From the NCBI GenBank assembly GCA_014529385.2, contig CM043969.1, forward strand, positions 74,010,676 to 74,074,675: a stretch of DNA of 64,000 bases, given 5' to 3'. Positions 1-13,066 of the stretch are shown here, piece by piece (position 1 is the stretch's first letter; each line of letters opens with the position of its first letter). The notes beneath the pieces are model-generated. The model was not told the origin of the DNA, searched no databases, and worked only from the letters and a program-made list of their open reading frames with translations. The position numbers and the translations under genes are program-made. The DNA comes from Adiantum capillus-veneris (taxonomy: Eukaryota > Streptophyta > Polypodiopsida > Polypodiales > Pteridaceae).

Positions 1-189
1 CAGTTGACTTCGCGGTAGAGTTGTAAAATATTCCCGTTGTCATCCCAAAGGGTAATGACGCGAACACATTCCACGGCCCAAAATAGCAATTTCCTAATTT
101 TTTTAGGAGATGCTTCCGTTGGGCTCCCACTAGTCTTCTGACCATCTATCCTCATTGGGACCGCATCCAAAAGTGCAATGAGGCCCAAC
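1..189. other. Unassigned left flank
   Basis: I see no gene, RNA or recognisable element part here. It lies outside the LTR-like repeat that begins at 190 and could belong to an element continuing beyond the window. Confidence 0.3.
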
Positions 190-524
190 TGTCGATACTT
201 TTTGTTGGTGATCCCACCTTGACTTTATGCCTTTATTGAGTTCACTTCCTAGTATCCACCAACTTGCTAAGTGCAACGGGGGGACCTACATGATCTTGCA
301 CTGAGCCTAGACATCCTCTTACTATACGAATTCCAGTGCTGACCAACTTCCCATCTGCGGGTGAAACTACCACACATTGGCCATACAATGTCCGACCATT
401 TGCAACTTCAAAAAGAGGGTCTCAAAAATAAAACAAAAATCATTGGAAAGAAACCAACAACTAAGGTTAGCACTTGCCAAGTTCTCATGACATAGTTAAC
501 AGCTGCCACGTCCTTGTGACATAC
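190..524. repeat. Left copy of a ~335-bp LTR-like direct repeat
   Basis: This block begins TGTCGATAC and recurs in the same orientation at 5357-5694 with scattered substitutions. The two copies bracket the gypsy relic between them, and both start with TG, so they are candidate LTRs. No matching 5-bp target duplication was found, and sequence outside the block does not align. The assignment to the enclosed element is therefore an inference. Confidence 0.55.
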
Positions 525-3500
525 CCTCGTCTTGAAATCGCAAACGTCCTCGATTGCATACCATAAATACACACCACTAATGATTTTGTGTTGTAAGGAC
601 TCTTTTATCATCGCATGTATTCGCAAGGAAGGTTGTAACACATAGATACAAATGACTTGAGGAGACCTTCATACTTTTGTCATTTCCATCTATTACATTG
701 AATTCATATGTACATTTGATGTGCTAGCTCTATCATTACCCCTCCTGTTGGGTTGGGCCGTAAGTAGGTTGTAACCCAAAGGCTTCAAGGTAAATCTGCA
801 ATACATTTGGTGACTCTGACAGTTCATGCTCTTCCATTCACTTTGCATCCATAGGCGGATAGTTCTTGAACTTCACCAAGTAGCGTCTTGCAACCTGTCC
901 TTTAACTTTTCTGTCCTTATGTGCCAAAACTTGCTCAGGTATCAGGATCTCATCAAGTTCCTCAACTTTTGGATGATCCTCATCCGACATATCTAGTGGC
1001 ACATCACCCACGAAGGGTCTTAGAAGACTCACGTGAAATGCATTATGAATCTTCCACGTATCAGGAAATTTCAGTCTGTAAGCCACATCGTTGATATTTT
1101 CAAGCACTTGAAAAGGCCCATAGTAACGCATACTAAGCTTAGGAAACAACCATTCCTTGCCCTTCATCTTCTTTAACATTGCCTTTTTGAACCTTAACAG
1201 AAGCCAATCACCAGGTGATAACAGCAATTCACGACGGTGACGATCAGTAGCCTTTATTTGCTTTGCCTGAGTCTTATCCAAGGCAACTTTAATTTTCTTA
1301 CACATTTCATCCATGTTCTCAACATATCAATCTGCTTCAAAGATGTTTTCCTTTGTATGCAAAATGGGAGGAACTTTTTTGCCACCTTCAACAATCTCAA
1401 AAGGTGCCTTGCCAGTCGACAAATGCATCGTATTATTGTACGCATACTCAAGCATAGGCAAATATTGTTCCCACTTGCCCTTATTATCTGACACATAGCA
1501 TTTCAACATATCTAAGACAGTAGAATTAGCCTCTTCTGACTGTCCACCATCAGTTTGTGGATGAAACGAAGACAAGAATTTGAGCATAGTGTCCATGTTC
1601 TCAAACAATTCTCTCTAGAACAAACTGGTCATGCGAGGATCACGATCAATGACAATCGATTGTGGCATACCATGGTACTTAAACACATTGTACATAAACA
1701 AGCGTGCCATCTGATCAGATTTTATCTTAGATGATCATACTTTATCTTCTTCCTCACAGGGATAAAATGGGCTTGCTTGCTGAACCTACAGATAATGGTC
1801 CATATACCATCATTCCCTGTTTGGCATTCTTGGAAGGTCAAAGATAAAGTCCATTGCAATGCTTTCCTATGGCTTATCCGGAATCGGCAGTGGTTGTAAC
1901 AGCCCTGGTGCCTTTTGCTTGTCAAACTTGACCTTTTGGCAAATCACGCATGCTCGCACAAAGGCATCCACATCTCTCCTCAAGGTAGGCCAATAGAAGA
2001 ATGTCTCTACTTCTTTAATTGTCGCATCAATACCACGATGCCCTGCATACCATGGGACATGACTCTCTTTCATGACCTTATGTCCCAATGGCCTAGTGAC
2101 ACAAAGTCTGTCATGCATCATCATAAAAACATCTCTGAGGAGGTAGTGCTCATGATGTTGCCCCTCTTGAAATTGTTCATAGATCTTTGCAAAATCTTCA
2201 TATTGTTCCTTCATGTCATCTAACACATGATGATAAGGAATTGACACAGCTGAAATTTTTGGCTTCCTTGATAACGCATCAGCCACATTCTTCTTGCCTT
2301 CCAAATGCATAATCTGGAAGTGGAACATAGAAAGAATGTTTGCCCATCGCATATGCTTTTCAGGTAACTTTGACTGTGTTACGAAGTATCGCAAGGTCTG
2401 ATGATCTGTTTGGACAACAAAATCGGCACCTAAGAGGTAGTGCTTTCAGCTAGAAAGCGCATGAATCACGGCCAAGAGCTCTTTCTCATAGACTTGCATA
2501 GTCTTCTCTGGCCCTTGCAAAATTCGTCTTTCATAAGCTACTACCCGTCCGTCTTGCATTAGCGCTGCTCCGATGCTACTACCACACGCGTCACACTGGA
2601 CTACAAATGACTTACGCACAAAAGGCTTCCTTTTCTGTTTCTTTCCCTGCGCTCTAGAAGTCCCGGCTAAATCCTTGTCTTTGGTGGCCTTATATGACCC
2701 CTGTGACGCTTTAGGAGCCGTTTTCACAAAGGGCTTCTTCGTGGAATTTTTCTTTTGCTGCACTCCGTTCTCGTTGCTCGAAAACCCACTGTCCTCTCCT
2801 TTCAACAAGGCAAGACTAGTGTTAGCAACTTCCATTAGCTGAGTGAGGGTAGACACTCTGTTCTTGGTACAATAATCGCAAAGCCCTTTAGGTAGCCCAA
2901 AACAATATTTCTCTATCTACTCTGTCAATGGCACCAATCTATAGGAGGTCACTGAGAGTTACACTTTACAAAACCTCCGATTGTACTCCAGCAAGCTCTT
3001 GCATGTAGCCAAAGTAAGCGGTGTCAATCTGTCATGACGTCGGCTTCAAATTCATTTGACAGCCAAGCAAATGCAAACATTTTCTTGAAGTAAACCAAGC
3101 GGCAGGTGCCTGTCCTTGCATTAACAGTATCGTGCACCATGTAAGCGCATTGTTCTTTAAGAAAGTGGCAACTTTTCTTACTTTAGAGGCCTCTGTAAAA
3201 TTCCCTCCTGCATAAGTTGTATGAAACTGTTGGAGGAAAGTGAGAGCCTTTGCTTTATCCTCGAAGCCACTAAAAGTGATGAACTTTACAGCTGCACCAC
3301 CTTCTTTGTAAGCTTTCGGCTTTTCCAGTGCCACCAAATTGTCATAAGGAATAGTCTGCAACATGGGCACTGTAGTAGGCATCATCGGCACACCTTTGCA
3401 TCAGAGGTGCGATATCTGGCTACTGTCCAAAAAAACCAGCCATGCCAAAATGACCCTGTGGCACCCAAACTAGCCATGGTTGCACTAAAAACCTTGCTGC

Positions 3501-3994
3501 ATGTCGATACTACCATACATGGGATTTGGCATCATGCCTTGCATACCCCCAAACACTGTTCCTGGCATGTACGACTGACTTCCAGGCGCATAACCATCCA
3601 TACTTTGGAACACTGATCCACCCCCAAAATACCCAGGATGTACCGTGGGTGGTGGAAAAATTGGATGCATTGCCTGGTAACCAATTCCTTGTCCATTCAA
3701 GACAGCGTGCGGGCTCTGAAAGGTGGCAGGCTGAACCGGCATAACCTATGGAATAGGCGTTCTAGCCACCTGGTCAAGCACGGGAGGCACCTGTTTTGGA
3801 GACCCTGACTCCGCAACATGTGAGTGTTCCCTATCCTGCTGAGTCGCATGAAGTACTTGGGCTTGAGCCTCAACAAGCTCTGTACGTGGTGTAGGTTGCC
3901 TATTTTTCTGTTGCACTGGTGGTGCTTGCAAGAACTCCATAAACCTTGGATTCTGCACCGGTTGTGAAAAGACATTCACCGCGGCAACTAACTG

Positions 3995-4603
3995 AGTCCT
4001 GAACGCACCATCCTCAAGTTGCCCAGTCATAAAGCCTTGTACTACTAGAGGGACATTCACATCAACAAAGGTACAGACTGACGTGGCCGTGAGCTCTCAC
4101 CAATCTCAAACACCACGACAGTTTTCCATCTGTCCTTCAGAGAGGAATGCTCTTCCATAATGCCCTTCCCTTTGTCGGCCATAGTATAATCCCGTGTTTC
4201 TGTACTCTATTTCTTTACCCAAAACAACCGAGGCTCACTCTTTGAGAAAAAGGGATTGATGTCTCGGCAATAGAACCATGAAACCGGCCCCTGGGGCTTG
4301 AGTCCTGGACGCACCATCCTCAAGTTGCCCAGTCATAAAGCCTTGTACTACTAGAGGGACATTCACATCAACAGAGGTACAGACTGACGTGGCCGTGAGC
4401 TCTCACCAATCTCAAACACCACATCAATTTTCCATCTGTCCTTTGGAGAGGAACTCTCTTCCATAATGCCCTTCCCTTTGTCAGCCATAGTATAATCCCG
4501 TGTTCCTGTACTCTGTTTCTTTACCCAAAACAACCGAGGCTCACTCTTTGAGAAAAATGGATTGATGTCCCGGCAACGGAACCATGAAACCGGCCCTTGG
4601 GGC
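3995..4603. repeat. 306-bp tandem duplication inside relic 1
   Basis: Bases 3995-4297 are repeated almost unchanged at 4301-4603, a period of 306. The copies differ by a handful of substitutions (for example CTGAACG against CTGGACG). The duplicated block covers the gag N-terminal and leader side of the relic. Confidence 0.85.
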
Positions 4604-4744
4604 GGTAGGCTTTGCCTTTCACCCAAAATTCTTTACTTTAGACACACACGGAGAAAACGTGCAAAGGAACCTGCGACAAGAATTAACACTTAAGGACACA
4701 CACGGCTCGGAAGCTAGAATGCTTTGAACAGACGACAACCCGTA

Positions 4745-4800
4745 GGCCCCAAAATTGGCGCCTCTTTCAGTATTTCTTTATACTTTAATAGAGGGAATAA
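4745..4800 (-). other. R/U5-like block of relic 1
   Basis: This stretch (GGCCCCAAAATTGGCG, then GTATTTCTTTATA) resembles 30389-30440 (GGCCCCAAAGACTAGCG, then GTATTTCTTTTTG), which lies inside the LTR of element H. The likeness suggests related LTR R/U5 sequence in the two families. It is a by-eye alignment of about 50 bases. Confidence 0.4.
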
Positions 4801-5356
4801 AACGTGTGATTTCCTATGAGTTGTGCCGCATAATCGGGGCTGAAATCCACCTCTTCTGACTTGATTTCGGCAGCATATATTATACTAGGACGCTTCACAG
4901 ACAGTATCCCCAGGCAATAGATGACTTTCCCGACGCATACGAACACTTTGCAAAACCTGGCGGGAATCTGCAACAAAATGCGCAAAAATTCTCTGTTTTT
5001 TGCTACAAAAATGCGCCATATCACCTCTACAGCGGTCCCCTCATGCCATCGGACCTCCTGGGGATATTAGGGACCGTTTAGGGCCGAAACCCTAAACCTA
5101 CAAAAATACACAGTAGGCTCTAATTCCCTGTTTTGGGCTCCATTTTGCGAGCCGTTCGCATCCGTAGCAAGTCCTCGAGCTCCCACACCTGTAGGGCTAC
5201 TTGCCCTTTAAATCAGACGAGATTTCTCACGTGGAGCCGCTCCGAATTCACCTGTACATACAAGGGATTAGCCACTAGCTAATCTAGTATGGCTCATGCC
5301 TTGACAATCGCGCATGAACCCACACAATTGTACATTAGTCAAATGAAGAGCCCATC

Positions 5357-5694
5357 TGTCGGATACTTTTTGTTGGTGATCCCACCTTGACTTTATGCCT
5401 TTATTGAGTTCGCTTCCTAGTATCCACCAACTTGCTAAGTGCAATGGGGGGACCTACATGATCTTGCACTGAGCCTAGACATCCTCTTTACTATATGAAT
5501 TCTAGTGCCGACCAACTTCCCGTCTGTGGGTGAAACTACCGTTCACATTGTCCATACAATGTCCGACCATTTGCAACTTCAAAAAGAGGGTCTCAAAAAT
5601 AAATCAAAAATCATTGGAAAGAAACCAACAACTAAGGTTAGCAGTTTCCACGTCCTCGTGACATAGTTAACAGTTGCCACGTCCTTGTGACATA
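5357..5694. repeat. Right copy of the ~335-bp LTR-like direct repeat
   Basis: This partner of 190-524 begins TGTCGGATAC. On the minus strand the bases next to it read TGGGCTCTTC two nucleotides past the repeat. A gypsy primer-binding site could sit there, but I cannot name a matching tRNA. Confidence 0.55.
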
Positions 5695-5722
5695 GTTAAC
5701 AGTTGCCATGTCCTCGTGACAG
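5648..5722. repeat. 29-bp tandem repeat, about 2.6 copies
   Basis: The unit starts CCACGTCCTCGTGACATAG and recurs at 5648, 5677 and 5706 with single-base changes. It straddles the end of the LTR-like repeat; the left copy of that repeat carries fewer units. Confidence 0.75.
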
Positions 5723-6059
5723 TGAGCGTTAGTTTTGATGCTTTTGAGCATTGTGTAGTGGTCAAGTTACCTCCCAATTTGTTGCCAGTTTGGCATGGTT
5801 TATGGTTGAGATTGTACTTGAGATTTTGTTGGTTTTCAGGGGAAAATCTGTCAATTTTTTCCCAAATACTTTGGCTCTTAGCCATTCATTTATAGTATGC
5901 TCGTAGTGGTTACAAGTTTCTTTTGATTTTGCCTCATATTCTCACATCGACGCATATTCCAAGCGTGAGACTACAACATGCAGGTTACTGGTTTTCACTA
6001 TTGGCTTGGTTAGTCTAGTGGTCGAGTGATCTCCCATTTTGTTGCCATTTTGGCATTCA

Positions 6060-7468
6060 CTTATGGCAGCAGACGTGTGTGACATTGAGAGACGGCGGTG
6101 TCGTTCTTGCCGATACATGCGTTGTTGGCATTGTGGTCACACACGGCACATTAGACGTTGTTGTTTCAGACGTATGAGACAGTAGCAGATATGTATGCGA
6201 GATGTAGATACGGCTTTGACAGATGTTAGAGAGGCAATTTCAGTGGCAGTCTATGCCAGTGACGGTGATGTCACGCTTGCCTCCAATGTACCTCTTGAAG
6301 ATTTGTCTATGGTTAGCACACTTTCTCCACAGTGGTTACTAGATAGCGATGCAATTTTCCACGTCACACCATGTTGTGAGTGGTTTAGCACATTTTCTAG
6401 TGGGAGACTTCGTTGTGTGCACTTGGCCGATGGTTCGGCGCTTGACATAGAGGGTGCAAGAGATGTTTGTTTTTCATTGCCCAGTGGTACGTCCTACACG
6501 CTATGACATGTGCGCTACGTTCCTAGGTTGAGATAGAGCTTGATCTCAGTGAGACAGTTGGTAGCTTTTGTTTGTCAGGTATTGCTTAGAGAGCAGTCTT
6601 TCCAGATGCATTGCGGTTCACTAGTGATTGCCAGAAGAGCCCGTAGTAGCCTAGTATATTCTATACATGTGTCTGAGGTTCATGAAGTTGTAGTCTCAGT
6701 TTTGTTGCTAGCATGCTTTGAGCGAGAAACGAGACGTGCCTTTTTCGCCAATGATCTCCATCATGCTCAGGAGACAGAGCACTTAGCTATGCAGGACATG
6801 CTAGTAGATTCTGTAGAGACAGAGATAGAGCGGTAGTGCTCTAGTGAGACACAGCAAGCGTTGTCAGACTTTGTGCAGGTAGAGGTAGAGTAGGTCTTCT
6901 CCCTAGAGACACAGATAGAGCTGACAGATATGGAGTTTTTTTACATGCTCATGTTAGAGCCTGATGAGTTGGTGCTAGGATGCACAGTTTTGCCTATGGG
7001 TGAGAGGGACGTAGCTTCCCCAGTGTCGGTGTTGACACATCAATACGCAATGGGTAGTCTTGAGGATGCAGTGATTGCAGATAGCGTAGGGGAGGCAAGT
7101 ACAGCCAGTCTTGCGCAGATTTCGTCAGCGTTCGAAAGTCTCATGTTCAATTTGTTACTGTCAAGGCCTGACCTAGCAGCTGCAGTGGGAGCATTTGCAG
7201 TATGGATTGTCAACCGTACAGTGGTTGGCACTAGCATGACGCTTTGTGGAGCTTTGCAGACCATAGAGAGTTGTCTGTGAGATTTACATGTAGGCTCTAG
7301 CGTGGGTACGCACACTCTCCTACCATCAGAGCCGATATGAATGCGTGTAGATCGACAGAGTGAGCCAGTGGGCGTAGGTTGAGAGAGTCTCTCACCTAGT
7401 TTCTTGTACATACTAGTAGTTTAGCTAGTAGGCCTCACTTCTCGGTTCATCGCTTTTAAGTGGAAGAT
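6060..7468 (+). mobile_element. Decayed Ty1/copia element, internal part
   Basis: Remains of a copia polyprotein read on the plus strand. A gag zinc-knuckle-like stretch lies near 6095-6165. A protease-region fragment follows near 6330-6510 (SPQWLLDSDAIFHVTP, GRLRCVHLADGS). The last kilobase contains only weakly coding remnants leading to a polypurine tract, AAGTGGAAGAT at 7458-7468, directly before the LTR. It is broken in many places and old. No matching left LTR is recognisable between 5725 and 6060. Confidence 0.75.
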
Positions 7469-7703
7469 TGTTGGGGTAAAGGCACTCCACCTTTTGCCCG
7501 CCCGGACGTCTAATGTCCGTCGCCTACCCACCCACGTGTGTACATACCCTTATTCTTCACTACATATGAGATAAAGAAGCTCCTCATCTTGAGTCTTGTG
7601 AGGTTGCTCCACCCACACTAGCTTGTGCTCTTCCCCCTTCCCTGCACGCACGCATCCGCGCACATGCACACTCATCACTAAGTTTATGCATTTGTCTTTT
7701 TCA
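7469..7703 (+). repeat. Copia 3' LTR (single copy)
   Basis: The block begins TGTTGGGG straight after a polypurine tract and probably ends at CA 7702-7703, where sequence of element H resumes. The right boundary is inferred from the change in content, as there is no second copy to compare. Confidence 0.6.
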
Positions 7704-10700
7704 GGCCCATCATATGAAGTTCCAAGCTTTTTTGGGTCTTGTTTGGGTTTCTGTACTACAATTTTTCTATCCTGAATACTATACTTTTTGCAGTGGGAAG
7801 GTGCATCAAGCTTATCATCGGTTGATTCATCATCAGTTTCCATTTCTCTCGTCCAAACTTCTTTCAAAGTTCATTTCAACTCATCGTATTTGTGTTTGTG
7901 CTCAGTTTTGGACAACTTTGTGGCCTTATCAGAAATACTATTTGTATGTAGCTTTTGTTTGTTCTTCTTCTTCAATTTTGTTTTGGTTGAGTCGGGTTTC
8001 ATGTACCTCTTCGATGTCCCATCTTTAAGGAAATCAGTTGCTTCAGCCAACCTTAAATACTGCCTTTTGTCGGTTAATAGAAGTACTGAATAATCTTTTG
8101 TCTTGTTTCATTTGTTCATGCATTTATTCAGATATCTACGCTGTCTTCGAGGATTTTGGTTTTGAAAATCATAGTAAATCACTTGTCGATCCTTCCGTTT
8201 TGATGTGTTGATCTGAACTACTAGAAAGCTTGTCGTTTGTGTTGTCTTCTAAAAGCTTATCCGTGGATTCCTGGAATGCTTCCTCATTGGTCAAGGTCCC
8301 TTACCAAGACCACTATGCGTCGGCAATCTGCAACCCCTTCTCTGTCAGGGATTTCCAATTATGATTTAGACTTAGACTGACGCTCATCATTTAGAATGGA
8401 ATGATATCATATCCTTCCTCATCACAGAATTTATTCAGGGTCACGTCATTCACACACACATCAATAGTGGCCAGTATCTGCTGCCATCCAAAAGTTTCAA
8501 ACCTCTCTTTCGGAAAAGGATTTGGTACATATGCCTCATCTTGTATTGACCTATCATGAATGCAATCCTCTTTTTCCAAGCTACCGCCCTCAGAAGCTCC
8601 ACATGTCCAATTGTGAGCTTTGTTTTGCAGCCAAGCAAGTATTTTTCCTTCTTGGTTAGTTGTGGAGTTTAGTTCCTCTTCTGGGGTTCATTCCACATCT
8701 CTATAACTATGGTCCGTGACACTGATCTTCATAGTGACATCCTTGTTTCTTAGGTAGATATAGTCGTAACCCCAATCTTGTACCATTTTAAAAACGGTCT
8801 GCCCAATATGATATCGAAATTGTTGCTCTGATTGAAATTCATAATAGCAAATGTCTGTTCATATGCGATTCCGCATATGAACAGAGGTTACTACGATTTG
8901 CTTCAAAATGCCAATAGGTCTCTCTAGGTACCCATCCGTTTTATTCTAGTTTTTTTGAGAGCACGATTTTCCCATTTTTCCCACATTGCTTTGGTGGCTA
9001 TGGCAATTTCGGCTCCACTATCCAATATTGCTACCGATTTTACGTCCTTGTACTCCACAGGCAAGGTCGTAATTCCTTCTTTACCTTCGCAATAGTCTCG
9101 TACCTTGTTCACTGGCACTGGCTCATGTTTAGTTTGTTTCGAGGTTTGGTTGTTCAGTGTTTTTGGAGAAACATTTGGTGGCAGAATTACCAGCCCTATT
9201 TTCTCCTATTTTTTTTACACCTCTTCTCAAAGATGTGATCTTATTTGCGGTAACTCAGATAGAGTTAGCATACAATAGATAGGGGACGACATTAGCTCAT
9301 GAAGAGTTTTCGTATGCATCATCTTAGGATTAGCCTACCATTGAGATGGTACTTTCTTTACTTCTGATCTGGTTTCATGGTTGCCAATAAATGAAGGTAA
9401 CGTCTCAACGACTGAGGTTTGTTGTCTTTTGATATCTCCGTACCTGCATCACCATACAATAATTGGATATCATTGGGGTAGAGCTCATGTTCGAGGTGGA
9501 TCTCCGTTATAGGAGCTGACTGAAGCGTTGCACTTCCATCTTTTCTGTATCGCATATGCTCCCACAGATACTATGGCCATTGTTCTTTCACTTCAGGAAT
9601 TGGCATAGATGCTTGTGAATACATTCCATCTGTCGTATTGGCTATCACCCTCGTATCCAAGGGTGTCTCCTTAACCAAATATTTTTCGTTTCCATCTCCG
9701 ATCCCTCGCTCCTTTAACTCTTGAATTTTTTCACGGATTAAGACTTCAGCTTTCGGAGCAGTTGGAACTGGTGGTTCCATAAGCGCTTGAGCGGCTTGGA
9801 TGAGCTCCTTGCACATCTTTAACCTCTCTTTTTCATACCCCGAGTAAGGGTACGTTAGCCATCTATCCTCCTGGGTTTGGTTGGGCTTTAACCTAGCATC
9901 ATAAACTTTTAAGATCGCATCCAAGGGTTCAAAGACCTTGTCCACCAAGGCAGATCCTCCAGACGGTATTGCTGATGGTTTTGTCACATCACCCTTTTTC
10001 TTAAGGTCTCTTTCCATTCTCAATTTTTCCTCTATTTGCAATAATTTGGTTTTCAAAGCCGTTTTTTCTTTCTCTCTTTTGTCTTTTATCTTGTCTCGTT
10101 TTGCCTTCCAAGATTTCCTAGGGGTTCTAACAGACAAATTTTCTATCTCGGTTTGGCTGGCTGGGGCGTTCCTTGCAGCCTCATGTGCTTGGGCTCTCGT
10201 TACAGCGTTTATCAGAATGGTTGGTTCTGTTTCTGATCCACTTGAGCTTGGTATAATTCCGATTTTGTTCATGGTTACTTTCCCTTTGTTATCAGGATTT
10301 TTTAGACAATGTGGAATGAGATGGTCATTTGTACACCCCTCACAGAACCCAAAGAGTTTGATATGTTCTCCTTTGTGTTGAAAACTCCTTGCCCAATGAT
10401 CACCGCCGCATTCATAGCATAGTCCTACTGGTGGTGAAGAAGCTTATGGAGTCCCCATCGTTTGTCCTATTCTAGGAGGATATCCCCTAGGTTTGTAGTT
10501 CTAGATTTCCATGAACATAAGCATATTTTCATCGACCAAGTAATGGTTTTTTATTGATTGTGCTATGTATGATGGTTTTGGCATCTCCTCAAAAATCATC
10601 CATCGAATTCGTCCCTCAGAAGCATAAGCATTACCGTCAAACTCTCTCTCATATGTATTGTCTAGTTCTTGGTATGAAACTAAATGGACCATACTCTGAT

Positions 10701-11441
10701 CAGAAGGTGCTTCTATAGGTTGTGAAATCCTTACCATGGCCCTGTTTTCCTGGGATAAAGAAATTTGATGCCCCAACACAGATTGAGTTTTTTCGGCCCT
10801 TGGATTGAGTTATTTTTTCCTTGGAGGGGTGGTAGCTGTTGCCCTCCATGTGGCCCGTATTGTCTTTCTCTAACATAGTTTTTATTATAGAAACATTCGT
10901 GGGTTTCATGGTTTGTTCATTTTTGTTCAGTAGCACACCACTTCAGTACACGTGGTACGTTTACTCTTGGCCTCTATTAAAGGTTGCACCACTGAGTTGG
11001 ATGATCCCCTCCAGCAGTGTCACATTTTCGGGTGGGCTATTGTCATGTGTTTGGGTTCGTCTTGTTTCCTTGTCTCATCCTTCTGATCACTTCCTCGATC
11101 ATTTGATCAATGTTCGGCACAATTGGGTTTTGCCCGCCCAGTTTCATTATGGACTCACTAATGGTTGAAGAGGTGCTACTCATTCCTTGGTTTGTGTCTT
11201 ATGTCACCTCTCCATATGCCTTGCAATTGTCTACCAAATACAACGCCTCTTTCGTGGCTTGCTCAAAAGTAGCACATGCCTTTAAGTGCAAGTCTTTTTT
11301 GAGAGTGTCATTTCGCAATCCTTCTATGAAAAGAACTGACAGTCTCTCATCCTGAGGTAGTTCTCTAGCAGGGCAGCTTTCTATGTATTTCTTAAATCGA
11401 AGCGAGGCTTCCTTCACCTTTTGTCTAAATGCATAGATCTG
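7704..11441 (-). mobile_element. Old Ty3/gypsy element H, left segment (protease to gag)
   Basis: Minus-strand remains of a gag-pro region. From right to left, a gag segment lies near 11199-11417 (LSVLFIEGLRNDTLKKDLHL). Two Cys/His clusters follow near 10320-10440 (CYECGGDHWARSF and CEGCTNDHLIPHC), then a Lys/Glu-rich 233-residue stretch at 9571-10272 with a coiled-coil look. A retropepsin region lies near 8700-9118 (SVAILDSGAEIAIAT). The segment stops at the copia LTR on the left and at the ATCTG target site of the young element on the right. It is broken in numerous places and old. Confidence 0.75.
11437..11441. repeat. Target-site duplication ATCTG, left copy
   Basis: ATCTG precedes the left LTR and recurs directly after the right LTR at 20210-20214. 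It shows that 11442-20209 inserted as one unit into element H. Confidence 0.95.
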
Positions 11442-13066
11442 TGTAATGGAATTTTCCTATTCAATTTGAGAATAGCGGAATTTAATGAGAGTACTTTCAA
11501 GAAATGATTTTGTGAGCATAGCGGGTAGACATAATTGAAGATAGCAACATAATCATAGCAATTAGTTAACTTGGCATAGACAATACTTTTGCAAGAGAGA
11601 GAGTTTAGAGAACATGACAACAATTGAGGACCGGATTTATGTGGAGCCGGTCCCCCCTCCAATAGGCATTTGTATTATGATTTCTCCCATAAAGAGAGAC
11701 TTGTTACAATACAGTCTTTGTGTTCCTTGTGACCTAGGTGATGCCATGAAGATGGAAGGCTTCATGCACCACAAACATAACATAAACTTGAAGAAAGCTT
11801 TAACTATCCCAAGCCTCAGTCCCAAGACCTCAAACACCTTCGAAGGTGGAGAGAGCTAGCAGGGAATGAGGGTAGGGAAGAGGAAGAAGAAACATTTCGT
11901 AGGAGAAAGAATTAGTTCCTCACTTATCATACTCTTGTTGCTAGCATACATAATAGCATAGTAATGAAGAAGAAGGATATGGCAAGCTTAAGCATTGAAG
12001 CATGGCTCTTGGTTGGATTTGCACTCCATAGCCAAGAGTGTTGGTGTGGGCTCTCAACCTCTACTTGCTTGGAGAGGGAGCTCTTGCACTTTGCATATCA
12101 CACACTGAGAGTGCTTGTGAGTGTGTGTGGGTGAGTATACCCCCTAGGCACCCCCCTAGCTTGCTTGGGTCGACCCCCCCTTGTAGCTCATGCCTGAAGC
12201 TCATTGGACCCTTCCAGGCCTAGCCAATCACAAGCAAGAGCCATTACAAGCAACATGGGTAGCCTTGGGACAAGTGTCCCCCTTTCCCCTTTGAGAGAGA
12301 GGACTTGATAAATGCTAAAACAATTAGATAATTCATGTAATTTATCATTGGACCCCTTTGAAGCCTAGCCAATAGGCTTCAAGCAACACATGAAGGTAAC
12401 ATGGGTAGGGGCCTGACATGTGTCCTTGCTGCCTCTTCAAGTTGGGCTTCCCTTGTGTGTGTGAGTGGGTGTTCTCTCTCTAGCCCCTAGGAAAAGGGCT
12501 CGCCCCCCCTCTTGTAGGAATTCTTTTGACTTTTAGGTGATCAAGCACCTTACTCACCAAGCATGACAAAGCACTTGAACTAGGGGGTGTTCCCACAAGC
12601 ATCTCAGGCAAGCTTCTCAAGGCACCTCAAGTACTTTAATCATGCAGCAAGTCAAGCACCTCAAGCATGGAGCCAGTCAAGCACCTCAAGCATCTTAATC
12701 AAGCACCTCAAGCATGAAAAACACCTCAAGCATGACAAGCACCTCAAGCATGACAAGCACCTCGAGCTTGGGCCGGGTTCCCACCTCAAGCTCAGCCCTA
12801 GCTTACTTAAGGTCAAAGGACTTTTACACACATTTATTGGAGGTCTTCAATGAAGCTAACCCTAAGGTTTTATGCTCCATTGGTTAGCCTTGCTCTTTGA
12901 TAGACCATCTCCCTTTTGGGCCCCTTTACCATTGGCCCCGTGTTGAGATAGATCTATAAGCACATACCTATATCTTAACACTTGTTCCCGTTTATTCTCC
13001 CACATTAAGTGATCAATTTAATATGAGAAAATCATTTGGGTTAGTTAGATATTAGATTTTATGACA
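11442..13066 (-). repeat. 3' LTR of the young gypsy element (1625 bp)
   Basis: It begins TGTAATGGAA and ends TTATGACA in plus-strand reading and matches 18603-20209 almost base for base. An 18-bp unit related to CAAGCACCTCAAGCATGA is repeated through about 12600-12770. This copy has one unit more than the other LTR. A purine run (AAGAGAGAGG on the minus strand, about 13069-13079) abuts it as the polypurine tract. Confidence 0.95.

Larger units (their letters stand above)
690..5356 (-). mobile_element. Decayed Ty3/gypsy element with chromodomain (relic 1)
   Basis: Read on the minus strand, the parts appear in gypsy order from right to left. A gag N-terminal region lies near 4360-4630, a Met/Pro-rich gag stretch near 3485-4060 and a gag core near 3030-3390. 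RNase H follows near 2450-2600 (VQCDACGSSIGAALMQDG, YEKELLAVIHAL). The integrase zinc-binding and catalytic region lies near 1330-2300 (HRGIDATIKEVETFFYWPT, CVICQKVK). The integrase tail ends in a chromodomain near 840-960 (RRYLVKFKNYP). RNase H ahead of integrase separates it from copia. It is clearly broken, with many interruptions, and old. Sequence from about 4630 to 5356 is non-coding leader or LTR-like. Confidence 0.85.

Noticed and set aside
5085-5100. CCCTAAACC resembling a plant telomere repeat
   Set aside because: It is a single unit, with no array.
11614-12853. Small frames duplicated at 18775-19996
   Set aside because: They are identical only because both lie in the LTRs of the same young element, so this is no evidence of coding function.
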